64,000 nt of DNA from Siphonodentalium dalli (taxonomy: Eukaryota > Mollusca > Scaphopoda > Gadilida > Siphonodentaliidae), in assembly GCA_032622095.1 (NCBI GenBank), contig CP136062.1:137286351-137350350 (forward strand). Direction: 5' to 3'. A program made the translations under genes and the position numbers. How positions within the stretch are numbered: the first letter of the stretch is position 1; every line of letters begins with the position of its first letter. Shown piece by piece: positions 47,959-58,932 of the stretch. The notes beneath the pieces are model-generated. The model was not told where the DNA came from. It was given only the letters and a program-made list of their open reading frames with translations, and did no database searches.

Positions 47959-48235
47959 TAATCTAAGATCTAAGGTGGATCTTATGATGTAACTTTTCCG
48001 TTTCAAGAACGCGTTTCACAAAACAAGATTAAGTCCTACTTAAGTAGTAATTTAAGTTCGCGCGCTTTTAGACTGGCTCTCGACAATGTATTACAGCTAT
48101 GCACAGAAAATGTTGGTTCTGTGTGTGTTATATGCCTAGGTACAGTGTCTGGTGACAGATACTAGGGCGTGTCTAAGAATAATTATGATATTTTAATGCA
48201 AGGGCGATAATCAGTATAATGACTGGTGCATACTA

Positions 48236-49904
48236 AAGGTTGTTCCACACCGGGCGCGAGCGAGCGATTATAACGGCCGTTTTCTAACGTCCGTAGCAGT
48301 TCAAAGCGCGCGATTTTTTATGTCCACACCGCAAGCGACTGAAACGCTTCGTCGCGCGCGATAGTCAGGTTATTATTCTGTGTGTACGCTAATTTCAGGG
48401 GAGTCAGGTGGCTGCATGGGGGATAGCCCCACCCCACACACTTATGACTAATGTGTAGGGTTTCTACAAACAACGTGTAGCCCTGCTACACAACCATTAT
48501 TCATTTTTTATCTTAAACATATTTTACACAATAAATGGGTCAATTTATACACATGTATACACACTGGTGTGCATAAAATCAACACCTATGCCTTACACAT
48601 GTTGTGTAAATTCTTACACATATATATCGTAGACAAGAATGTAAAGTTCAGTGTTCCGAACTGTGGGTATATAGTATTCATGGCAAATGGAGATTTATAT
48701 GTTAAAACTTTCATGGCGTAAAATGGTACGTAATATTTTGCTCTGTCATGTGTGAGTTTTCGTTTTAAATGAACAAACCATGGTCGTGGCGTGGTTGCAC
48801 GTGATTATTATTAACGTATTACAACAATCATATAAACAAGAGTAAGAGCAGTATTCTTCATGAAAGTTTTAACAAATATATCCTCATATATCATTAATAC
48901 AATACTCACAAGTCGGAATTCTGAACTTACATTCCTTGTCTACAATTTGTTTATTCTCGTCACTCAAAATTACATGGGTATTGAGACAGTAGTAAATTGT
49001 ATTCCAAAACATGTACTCAAACAATATCGTCATCATGTAGCAGACTATGAAACTGAAGGCACGCAATGCGCACGATCTACATTCTTACACAAGTGTGTGT
49101 AATAAAATGTACACATTATGTGTAGAACGGCACTTGGTCAATGTATTTGTATGTAAAACTACACATTGCTATGTGTATTAACCGGGTTTACACATTTGAT
49201 GTGTAATCGTTTCTATACATTAGTTATAATAGTGCTCCCACCCGGTAATACGCGATTATTATTAGTTTATGAATGCATTGTCTCATGTTTACCACAACGT
49301 CTTTTGGAATGAACTAGCCTCGTTATATTCTTTATCATTTCCCCTGATTATACCAAAATATAATTCACCAGCCAATGGAGCAGATTATACGGTCCGTGAT
49401 TTTAGTTCTTTACAAGGAATAAACTGAATATAGTAATCTAAGGTGGAATTTCAGTCACGAAAAATAACAAAAATAAATGGTTTAATTATTTGGTTATAGA
49501 GACATACATTCATACAGACACACATGGCATACATGCATACATACAGTCATACAGACACACACAGTCATACAGACGCGCATGTGCCATACAGACACACATG
49601 CGTTGTACTTCGATTATTAGCCTCTCGCTAAAGTCCTCCGTTATCGCGGCGACAAATCAGTGTGCCGTCATCAAATAGAAAAATAACGGTCGTATAAACA
49701 CCTATTTGAGAGCCGTCCAATTATCTCGCTGGTTTGCAACAAAGCGACAATTCGACGAGGCATAAAATCACTGCTATAATCGCCTCGTGGTCAGCGAGTC
49801 GGTCGCTTGCGGTGTGAACATAAAAATCGCGCGCTTTGAACTGCCACGGACGTTAGAAAACGGCCGTTATAATCGCTCGCTCGCGCCCGGTGTGGAACAA
49901 CCTT
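48236..49904. mobile_element. TIR element G (1.67 kb, GC-rich ends)
   Basis: Terminal repeats of about 103 bp differ at only a few positions and start AAGGTTGTTCCACACCGGGC, then CGAGCGAGCGATTATAACGG. The flanks are TA on both sides (48234-48235, 49905-49906), consistent with a TA duplication. The interior contains two clusters of TACACAT/ATGTGTA palindromes (48460-48640 and 49070-49230) and no transposase. Near-identical ends imply fairly recent movement. Confidence 0.8.
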
Positions 49905-50235
49905 TAACTGCACGAGCGCTTTTTTAACTGTGTTTTCGCGTCAGACCCCATCCACACATAGCTGCATGCTTCCAATGCCTATTTTATACAAACGTATCGA
50001 GATCAAATATATTATTTCAGTTATTAAAGGGACTTATACATCCTAACTCAGAATGTGAACCTTCACCCATATAACATGCCATTAAAGCGACGCGAGACAT
50101 ATGTTCGCTCCTTTCAATGCTGATATTAGGTTCTAATACATGATTCGTCTTTGAAGCATCTATAATACCAGGAAACCGAATATGTCGCCACGACGGCATA
50201 CACATACAATACACCACAATGAAAGCACTGAGATA

Positions 50236-50286
50236 AACGCTCTTTATTGATTGCCAACATTCATGGAATACTAACACAAAACGCTC
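50236..50286 (-). repeat. Paired GAGCGTT box, 44-bp spacing
   Basis: AACGCTCTTTATT starts at 50236 and again at 50280, both minus orientation. The minus-strand core reads TATTCCATGAATGTTGG. Confidence 0.7.
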
Positions 50287-50581
50287 TTTATTTATATTGC
50301 TATAATGTGAATAGGACTTCATATCGTGCTCCAAATAGACGTATTTCCAATCTGAGACACACTTGTAGAAGCCATATATACATGATGTCAGTGCCATTTG
50401 CTCTGGTTCTGTTGACAAATGTGCTAAACGCCTGTTATAATTAACAAACTGCGTATGAACTTCGAAAGTACGTTACGTTGAACGACATTCTGCATATATG
50501 TTTTAATAAAAACCAAATCAACGACTTCTAATAAAGAACGTTTATAATTAACAACACGTGAACAGACGGCCGGTTCACATG

Positions 50582-50657
50582 CCCCTGGGGAAAATTACTA
50601 AATACCAATATAGACTATACCACTGGTATATTGGTATTTTAGTAATTCCCCCAGGGG
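50582..50657. mobile_element. 76-bp foldback element
   Basis: Arms CCCCTGGGGAAAATTACTAA then ATACCAATATA pair with the complementary right arm ending CCCCCAGGGG. No clear target duplication was found. Confidence 0.6.
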
Positions 50658-51304
50658 TCTGTGGGCCAGTTCACAGTGATATTATATGTTCTTTCGCGGA
50701 TCCCGGTGTGCCCGCACGGACCGTATACTATATACATGCTATATATCTTTTTATTTCATAGTTAATAGATTATGATAATATACATAATAATAAAATATCA
50801 CATATTATGTATTATTATCTTGTTGATATATATACGGGGTACATATACAATACATTTTTACAATCAAATTATAACATAATAATATAGAAAGGCAAGTAAA
50901 TAATAATAATAATAATAATAGCTGACATAAGCATTTATAAAAAAAAAACTGAGTATAAATCATTCACTATTGTCCTCGATGTGAAAATGTTCGGACTAAT
51001 TGTCTCAACATGATTATTGTCTACAGTGCGATTGGGTGATTTGAATCGCAAATGATGTTCAACTCTATGTAAATATATTCTGTTTGTAACAGCAATTAGA
51101 AATGTATATATAGTCCGGTCTTGGCGGTTTACAGTTAGTAGCGGACACCCCGCCAATCTTGCAACCACTGGCCACGTCACTGCTATAGCTTACCAGTTGA
51201 TTATTAATTACTACCATTTCTGAAACACCCCTCCGAGCTAGCAAGGTATTATTCAGTTAAATGTGTTTATAATAATATATACATGAACTAGATCCCATCC
51301 ACAT

Positions 51305-51556
51305 TTCGGACCAACTGTGGATCACAACGTAGGTCTTAACTTTAAGATTATCTTATGACACCTCACACGAGAGTCCCATGCAGTGTTACAATATTCAAGA
51401 ATTGGTCCAACCATTCTCGTATAAAGACGCCTCAACGTGTTCGGATCTAACATAATGATTTAACATTATATTTAGGACAGCGATGACCCGATAAGCCTTA
51501 TTACATATCGAATTTATATTAATGTCGAATTTAAGTTTGTTATCCACATTAACACA
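51305..51556 (-). pseudogene. CR1-like LINE, reverse transcriptase thumb fragment
   Basis: The minus strand reads VNVDNKLKFDINI, SICNKAYRVIAVL, then after a frameshift DPNTLRRLYTRMVGPILEYC followed by NTAWDS and a stop near 51310. This matches the stretch after the catalytic core of CR1/Jockey-type reverse transcriptases (the V.P.LEY...W motif). It lies on the same strand and in the correct order relative to the C-terminal piece at 46033-46555. Confidence 0.7.
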
Positions 51557-51829
51557 TGCACGAAAATTTATTGAAACTTACAACCCATCGATTCATAATC
51601 GTGGAGAGTACCACGAAAACATCTAAAAAGTATTTAATGCGATTTTCTGGGAGAAAACAGGTACATCGAATTTTAGAATTTTTCACGAATCCACGATTGT
51701 GTTCGAATGCCCAGAACGGAGTAACCCAGATGGACCCAACTGAAGCTTAGTAACGCTGTGCAGATAGTACTAAAAACCGAGAGAATACTTTTTAAAAGCT
51801 CTATCGAGGGCAGAGTATTTATATCAGCG

Positions 51830-52129
51830 CTAATAACGACAGAGTAAGTATATTATCGCTGTTGGATAATTATATACGGCATGTATGTATGGTACATATT
51901 GCAATAATCCCGCCTGCCCCATGTATATAATATAACTATATATGCCATGTAAATATGTTAAATGTCTCAATACCCATGTAATTTTGAGTGACGAGAATAA
52001 ACAATTGATTGATAGATCATTTTCGCACGTGCTCTCGAGAATTGGTGGTTTGTTTGTCACGTCTTTCGTGAAAGAGTCATTTTGTGGATTATTATATCCA
52101 ATATGAATGATGTGAATTTTGGCCGAATT
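51830..52129. other. Non-coding, with a block shared inverted with 48.9 kb
   Basis: CAATACCCATGTAATTTTGA then GTGACGAGAATAAACAA, near 51965-52003, recurs as its complement near 48950-48990 inside TIR element G. Confidence 0.5.
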
Positions 52130-52258
52130 AGACTTGAGCTGCCAAATATTTCACCACTTGCATGCAGACGGTATATAGTTTTTGTTATTTTACATTATAT
52201 GGTGATAATCCTGTTGCGGGATTTAACAAATTAATTAACTGAATTGAATTGAATAATT
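52130..52258 (+). mobile_element. LINE 3'-end fragment
   Basis: A short non-coding segment contains CCTGTTGCGGGATTTAACAA and ends in ACTGAATTGAATTGAAT. The TGAATTGAAT tail and preceding block resemble 3' ends of CR1-type LINEs. It is opposite in strand to the LINE pieces at 46 and 51 kb. Confidence 0.45.
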
Positions 52259-52519
52259 TCGTGAACTCAAAGAACTAATGAAACTGCAGAATGCACTTAA
52301 TCGAATACTCAATCGTGTTCACGGGATTGACTCTGTCCGTTTGTGCATATATCTTAGCCATTATTATTGTTTATTGACCTCCAAGTATAAGGACTATACT
52401 TTCAAAATAGCAAACAATTACATTGTTTCCCTTTTCGGTTCAGGCGTATCCTATTTTTTGCTCAGCTGGAACCAATGGTTTTCTGTCCGTCTGCGCTAGC
52501 CTGTTCTCGTGAAAATAAG

Positions 52520-52880
52520 CACTTTGAAGGCTTACTTTGAATGTCGCGTTTTAAGCCCATATATATATATATTAAGGAAATCATACGCTCTATGTATAGG
52601 CGTGAAACGAGGCGTTCAAAATAAGCCTGTATAGTGCTTATTTCAATAGAAATAAGCCCATATTGGCATATTTGATCTAATATTTTTTATCGACACGACT
52701 TACAAGACCCACGCTCTTTATAATGTGTTTTCACGGCGGCCCGGGCCATTCAATGTGGGCTTATTTCAGAAAAATAAGCCCAATATGAACCTATGTGAAT
52801 ATTTACGTCCAATATGAGCCTATTTGCATGAGGACATGTTGCAGATATCTCTATAGCGCAGTACAATGGCTTACATGATA
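52520..52880 (+). mobile_element. Partial Helitron-like element (family of 32973-33673)
   Basis: The reverse complement matches the interior of element B: GCAAATAGGCTCATATTGGA, AATATTCACATAGGTTCATA, ATAAGCCCACATTGAATGG. Palindromes of the AAGCCCATATTGGGCTT type are prominent. No ends were located. Confidence 0.5.
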
Positions 52881-53151
52881 CCAATACACTTTGAACATTT
52901 AATAGAGGTACGCCATAGGGAGTGTTTTCCAAATAGTGCCAAGTGGCATTGTTTGAGTTTAATGTTCCAGGGTTATCCTTTTACTTCTTTAGTTTATTTT
53001 TGGAAATGTTTGTTTTGTCATAAACTTCGGGTCCAATGATGTCAGTTTTTCAGCGGGGCACCGTGCGACATGCTTGTCAGTTTCCGGGCCACATCTTTTA
53101 AGTTGTTCAGATAATCTGAATAAGCTTAGGCTGGTGACCACTTGACATATA

Positions 53152-53619
53152 AGTACCAGTCAAAAGAAGTGGTATATTAAGCGCGCTATTTTCGCGCCCA
53201 ATATCGCGATAATATTGTAAGTGGAAACGCTTATAAAGCGCCCCGCTTGCGATATTATTGCAATATTTTGCGCTTAATATTGAGACATCTTGCGCTCAAA
53301 ATTGTGACATTTAAATCAAATTATTGCTTCTTCTATATTGTTTATATTGCATAAATAGACACAGTGTTTTATATTTGTATATAATTATAGATGTAAATGC
53401 TATATGTACACTATATGTACAGTATATATGCACAATATTTACCTAATATAAATATAACACTATCGGGTCTGTATGAAATTTAGCGCTCTTAATTAGTATC
53501 GCAATATTTTGCGACCGATTTTTGGTATTGCGCTATAATCGCGTATTTTTCTAAATTCAACGCCCTCAATATCGCAATAAAGGCGCGCTTCAATATACCA
53601 CTTCTTCTGACTGGTACTG
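53152..53619. mobile_element. Tc1/mariner-type MITE (468 bp)
   Basis: The right end, complemented, reads CAGTACCAGTCAGAAGAAGT after TA; the left reads AGTACCAGTCAAAAGAAGT after TA (first C lost). CAGTACCAGTCA next to a TA dinucleotide is a familiar Tc1-like terminus. The arms extend some 60 bp with GCGC and GATATTGCG blocks. The interior holds more GCGATATTGC-type palindromes. It is non-coding. Confidence 0.75.
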
Positions 53620-54524
53620 TATTCCCATCTTAGCGCAAATCTCAGTTCAATATACAACTTGAAATTTGAAGAGCTGAGTGTCCCTAATAAATTGAGCATT
53701 TACCGTAAACAGTAAAACGTGTTTGAACTACATGGTGGTGGCAATTGAGGTTTGCAGTACATTTCTACTTGTGATTTGCATGAACAAAATTCTATAGCAA
53801 TTGTGGCCAATTAACAGAGTAGGAATAAATCTGGATGTGGTTTCCCACGCGCTCTTATTTGTGTGACATATGCTCAGATGCATTCGTTAATTGCCAAACG
53901 TTTTAAACGCCATGATCGCGATTGAAACATGTTATCACTAAATCACAGTCCAATGCAAGATGCAGGGATCGCCAAAGGTCCATATTAAATCGCAGCCTAA
54001 TGCAAAGTGCTGTTCAGAAGCGCAATGTCTTAATGACACCACGACATGCAACAACACCCCGATTCCCTGTGGCACCAGGAATTGATTTTCGGATCACCAA
54101 CCGCGGGTTATTTGTTATCATCTGTTCTCGCGCGGGAATCTCCGATCTTCTTTTGCAATGTTGCAAAAAATCAGCGAAGCCCATTTAGCGCAAGCAGTCA
54201 CACAAAGTCAAAATATCGACCTGCCCACCTAAGCAAGGACACGACTGGTCAATGGTAATCAGTGGAGCTAAGACTTCTGAAGAATTATGTTCATATCAAA
54301 CGGATGATAGCCGCGATATCTCATCATGCACGAAGATCTTACCATCCGTTGGCAGAGACACGCTAACGTCAATATGAACATTGATGTTTGGACAAATTGA
54401 TGTGGATTTGTTCGTTAAGAACTCTTATCGTTGACTTGATCTCCTTGCTCGGATATGTGCTGTGTAAGGAGTTTTTAGCGGGGCCGCCGGCAGGCTATAG
54501 CAACTCGGATGTGTTTAATATATA

Positions 54525-54641
54525 GAGGATCTACAACGAGTCCCCAGTTTATAGCGGAATTTACAAAACGAGTCCAGTAAATTAGGTCTTTGGCGAGGTC
54601 CAGACCTAATATACTGGACGAGTTTTGTGATTTCCGCTATA
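54525..54641. mobile_element. Hairpin element, family H, copy 2
   Basis: GAGGATCTACAACGAGTCCC, then arms CGGAATTTACAAAACGAGTC and a complementary GACGAGTTTTGTGATTTCCG. It directly abuts the left end of transposon W copy B. Confidence 0.6.
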
Positions 54642-55491
54642 AGGGTGGATACACACATGCATGTAATCTATGTATGTAAAATACATGTATTTTACATGGC
54701 CGCGCCAATAATTGATAACATTGATCACCTGCGCGCGAGCGGTTCATTGTTAATAGGCCAGACAAGTGAGTATAGTCATAAGCGAAGTCAAACTCTCTGC
54801 TATCAAGACATTTAAGGCCAGTCCAAAACAGGTCTTCTCTTACGGATGTGGAAATTAGTTAAGTCTGTGTGATATCTGGCATTTTATTAAGATACGAACA
54901 CCAGAAGCGACACAGCTGGTATATACAGGCTTGATATAGAACATTTTCGAATATGATGCTTGCTTGGAGTGGGGTTTCGAAAGCTTCAAGTCGCTAAGGG
55001 ACTTAGTTGAATGAATCGGCCGGAATAATCTGGGCAAGAAGGTACAATATAATATGTTTTACTCCAATAGCTCAGAGTTAGCCACCCCGCCCGATGGTAG
55101 CTATCGGGATCATATATAGCCCCAAGTCGGGGATCATATAGCCCCTGCGCAAGGAGATCCTGATAATATTGCCCCTCCCCATGTTGGGGATCATAGCCCC
55201 TGCGTTGGGGAAATCCTGGTGCCATCACCTGTATAAAATCAAGAGAAGACTGACAATGATTTAAACAGAAAGTCCAACATTTGGGTTATCGCGCGAACAA
55301 TTATTTTAAGTGACCTGACGACTTCGTTCAGTCAACGGCTCTCTGCACGCTCAGAGCTTGACTCACTGTGGTCAAACATAGCCGTAATGATTGGGTTGTC
55401 AGCGGACACATATTACATGGTCTGTATGATCCATGTAAAACGCCAAATACACGATAATTACAGAGATTACATGCATGTGTGTATCCACCCT
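54642..55491 (-). mobile_element. DNA transposon family W, copy B (0.85 kb)
   Basis: The terminal repeats are identical over at least 28 bp: AGGGTGGATACACACATGCA then TGTAATCT. The interior matches copy A in the opposite orientation. The minus strand from an acceptor-like TTTTATACAG at about 55232 reads MAPGFPQRRGYDPQHGEGQY, then YDP-containing repeats; the shifted counterpart is visible in copy A. That patch looks like a captured or ancestral coding exon rich in Pro, Gln, Gly and Tyr. Confidence 0.65.
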
Positions 55492-55914
55492 AAACTGGGG
55501 ATGAGATATAGATTTTATTTATTACATGACCCAAAACATCGACAAAACATACTTAAATCAACAAATGGGATGCGAAACTAACATAGGCTTCTATAAGGCA
55601 TGCGATGACGTTTCACGTAACTATTTGTTGTTTGCCCGCGTAAAGAAATAGTCCCAGATAAATACAGACTCTTTTGCGCATTTAATGGCGTATATTTAAT
55701 GACATAACTGTTCAAACTCTTCATTCAAGATAGTTTGTTGGAAAATAATTGGAAGCCATAGTATTTTAAAACGAAGCGAACGGAATGTTAACAGACGACA
55801 AACCGGAAGTCAAAACTCACCTGGCACTATTTCCTGTTATGAAACGAACGTTTTTAATATCACAATTTATAGAATGGGTTTATTGAATTAAATAAGGGTA
55901 GGATCATGTAATAA

Positions 55915-56085
55915 ATAGAGGATCTCACATGAGTTTCTAGTTTATACGGAATTTATCAACCGAGTTCACTAAATTCGATTTGAGCCGAGGTTTACCGAGG
56001 CTCAAATAGAATTTAGAGGACGAGGTTGATAAATTACGTATAAAATAGGACGAGTGTGAGATACTTTTTATCACATGATCAAATA
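55915..56085. mobile_element. Hairpin element, family H, copy 3
   Basis: GAGGATCTCACATGAGT, an imperfect palindrome around TTTGAGCCGAGGTTTACCGA then GGCTCAAA, flanked by AACCGAGTT and GACGAGGTTG. It ends GTGTGAGATACTTTTTATCA. Confidence 0.65.
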
Positions 56086-56358
56086 AACCCGAAGCAACGC
56101 GCAATATTCATCGAAAACAACAATCATAAACTACAGCGATCGCAAGTTATTTGAAGAACGCCGTGACGCCATCGCACGCGCTGATATTAAACGTGTCTAT
56201 TACCGATAATTATGAAACTGCTTTTATGGCCAAATTATGTGATAAATATGATTATATGCCACCTCTGGTTAATTATAAGTGGTCCTGATCATTTGTTATG
56301 ATGCTGGTTGGTCCTGCTGAATTGATATGATGCTGATATGGCAAAGCGACGCTGTTAA

Positions 56359-56589
56359 CCCTTTGAGTGCCAGGTCCGATTTTTGTATCAACCCATATAC
56401 CCTGTGCCAATGCATTCTCTTATATATGCGAGTCGACCATAGGTCGCCTCGCATATATAAGAGAATGCATTGGCCTAACTTTTTTTTTTTTTTTTTTTTT
56501 TACAATTTTAATAATTTATTCTTATATTCTTTAACAGACTTATTTTGTAGGTTTAGGGCCGATGAGATCGGCCCCTGGCACTCAAAGGG
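56359..56589. mobile_element. piggyBac-type MITE (231 bp)
   Basis: TTAA flanks both sides (56355-56358 and 56590-56593). The ends are perfect over 16 bp: CCCTTTGAGTGCCAGG. TTAA plus CCCTTT is the piggyBac signature. The interior carries the complete MITE-P hairpin (56407-56474, CCAATGCATTCTCTTATATA and complement) followed by a T run of over 20 and a CAATTTTAATAATTT segment also found in family P. A second element of this family begins at 63831. Confidence 0.85.
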
Positions 56590-57299
56590 TTAAGAAAAGT
56601 ACCGTTATTTTATTTTCAGTTGTTATTTTCGCGGTGTTTGGATGATCTGAACAACTCGAAAGAAAGCCACTAGTCACAAACTGAGTGAATGGACGAACAG
56701 ACGCAAATATTCGGAAAATATTCAAAGGCTCTTATTCACCAGCTGGGTTTATATATATTACATGTTGTTTACATTGGGCGATGATCAGCGAATGTATCTG
56801 TTGATACAGGAATATCAAATCAAAGGAATTTGATGGCTATCATAAATTGACCACTATTGTTGCTCGCCGGCTATACATAAAAAACTGCACATAGTGCTAC
56901 TTCATTTCAAATATGAACAGAGAAACAATTCAAGTAATAAATATATATATGCGATTGTGCCGTATACACAAAAGCGTCCATATTATTGGAAACAATGGGA
57001 CGGGGAGTACCCAATAGCCAAGATATATCATCAACACTTTGTTGCACCGGCGCCGATGGAAGATTCAGTTTGGTTATTACCTCTATATATGTGCGAAAAA
57101 CCTGCGGATTTTATCCGGTTAATGTTCGCGGTTTAGTCGTGGGACGTGAGGTTTGCCTATATATGTAAATGCTAGCGAAGATCACATGTTGGTACATTGT
57201 GCTTTGATCCGCTATCAAATAAACTACCCGGTTTATAAAATAAATCCAGTTGGTTTTTAACCCTTGCATGACGAGAGCTGCGCTGGTTTAACATTGAGG

Positions 57300-57336
57300 A
57301 TCATGTGCCAGTGCATTCTCTTATAAATGCGAGTCT
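57300..57336. repeat. Half-hairpin of MITE family P
   Basis: GTGCCAGTGCATTCTCTTAT then AAATGCGAGTC matches one arm of the family P hairpin. The complementary arm is absent. Confidence 0.5.
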
Positions 57337-58631
57337 CACACAACACAGTTTTTGTAGAATATACCTTGTAAACAGAAATATAATATAGATTCAAATTAAC
57401 ATTAAATTTGTATAATCGGGCAGAAATGTGAAAATACTGCAATTTGCCACAATTTTCCTCTGAGATACCATTCAATTTGCCCGAATTTGATCTAAATATT
57501 TCCAATTTGCCCGAATTTTGAGCTTTCAAAACGTTTGGGGGTCTGCAGCCCTCCCAGTCCCCTGGCCCGTATGGCTATGTAAGCCATGGAAGGGTTCATA
57601 TGAGTCCTAGAGTTTGTAATACATGCATGGTATCATCGGGCATCTGAAATAATATCCGATATATGAACAACCCTAGCTCAAAATAACGCCAACAATCTCT
57701 TAATGTCTTGGACAAGATGACAACTGATCACACAAACACTATATAATTTTGCTCTTTGTATTTAAAGGCAGCAAGCATTGCCTGGCTAGAGGATCGAATT
57801 CCAATCAGTACTATCTGACGTGAGTGACGAATAACACGCACACCCTGAAGACTAATGGCGGGTTGGTGACAAGAACCGCGTGATGATAATCAGTTACTTA
57901 CTTTAGCGACATTAGTTATCAAAGGCTCGGCTGTCTTGTACGTTTTTTTTGTATATGTCGCGCGTGAGTATCGATTAGACATGACTGTACCTTGATGTAA
58001 TCATGTAAATTTAAAAAAATGACAACTGAAGTGTTGAGGCAAATGGCGAGTACGATATACAATGATTAAATGCAGCCAATACGCACACGATTAGATAGCG
58101 AAAGATACTTAATCGGGGTTCACAGTTAGATTGCGATTGATATTCAATCGCAATAACATTTGCCACGCGAGGTTAGGATTGAGGCTAGGATTATTGACGA
58201 AATAACAGAGATGTTTGAAGAAGTGCATTTGACGTGCGTTACCATAACCTACTCACAAGTCCACACACCCAATAGGCAATATGAGATTTTGACTTTTGTT
58301 AGACCAAAGTTGATCACTTGTGGTGTTGTTAACTCTTTGCACCAATTTCCCCATACATTTTCTGAGCTGATAATAATCGCTCTCTATTAATTCATGCAAT
58401 GTATCGGTCCCCCCTTTTAGTCATCTGAGTTTTAAGGCACCTACACCCATGACATTCCCATGACCATGTGACAAACGTGTACCAATTTTCAAAGTGATCG
58501 GGACTGCTCCTTATTGCTTAAATATCCCCCTTTAAGTCGGATGAGGTAAAACATGACGGGTGACAAACATGACATGCATGAAAACGTCGTCACTGCTGCA
58601 CCGATGACAACGACGTCTTTAGAGAAGGTAT

Positions 58632-58880
58632 ATATATATATATATATAGATGGCGCATTATATCATAAAAATATCGCACTTATGACCTTTGGGAAACGCG
58701 TTATATCTTAGGTTTTCTTGGACCGATTGGCCTGAAATTTTGCGATTTTAAGATGTGCCTCAGGACATGGTAAACATTTTGGCGCAATCGGATATGGAGG
58801 TGATAACCGTGATATATATTTTTAACGCGCCAAAACCGTGTCGGATAGCCACACAGACAAGCACTTGGCTTATATATAGA
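58632..58880 (-). mobile_element. Helitron 5'-end fragment next to the Ig exon
   Basis: The minus strand starts TCTATATATAAGCCAAGTGC at 58880, preceded by A, followed by TTGTCTGTGTGGC and a weakly repetitive body with CCGATT-GGCC. A (TA)n run lies at the far end. No CTAG 3' end was found. It stops about 50 bp before the exon acceptor at 58931. Confidence 0.5.
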
Positions 58881-58932
58881 TTTTGATGCACGAATAATGA
58901 CATAATCTCTTAATTCTCGTATTTTTTTCCAG

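Larger units (their letters stand above)
30130..58932 (+). other. Presumed 28.8-kb intron of the Ig gene, filled with mobile DNA
   Basis: The span runs from the GTGAGG donor to the acceptor TTTTTTTCCAG. I saw no further Ig-like or other plausible exon on the plus strand within it. It contains at least ten mobile elements and several tandem arrays, annotated separately. Remaining stretches over 300 bp (30130-30730, 31360-32600, 33700-34350, 34520-35685, 36400-37930, 40050-42240, 44420-46030, 57340-58630) show no gene that I can support. Confidence 0.45.
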
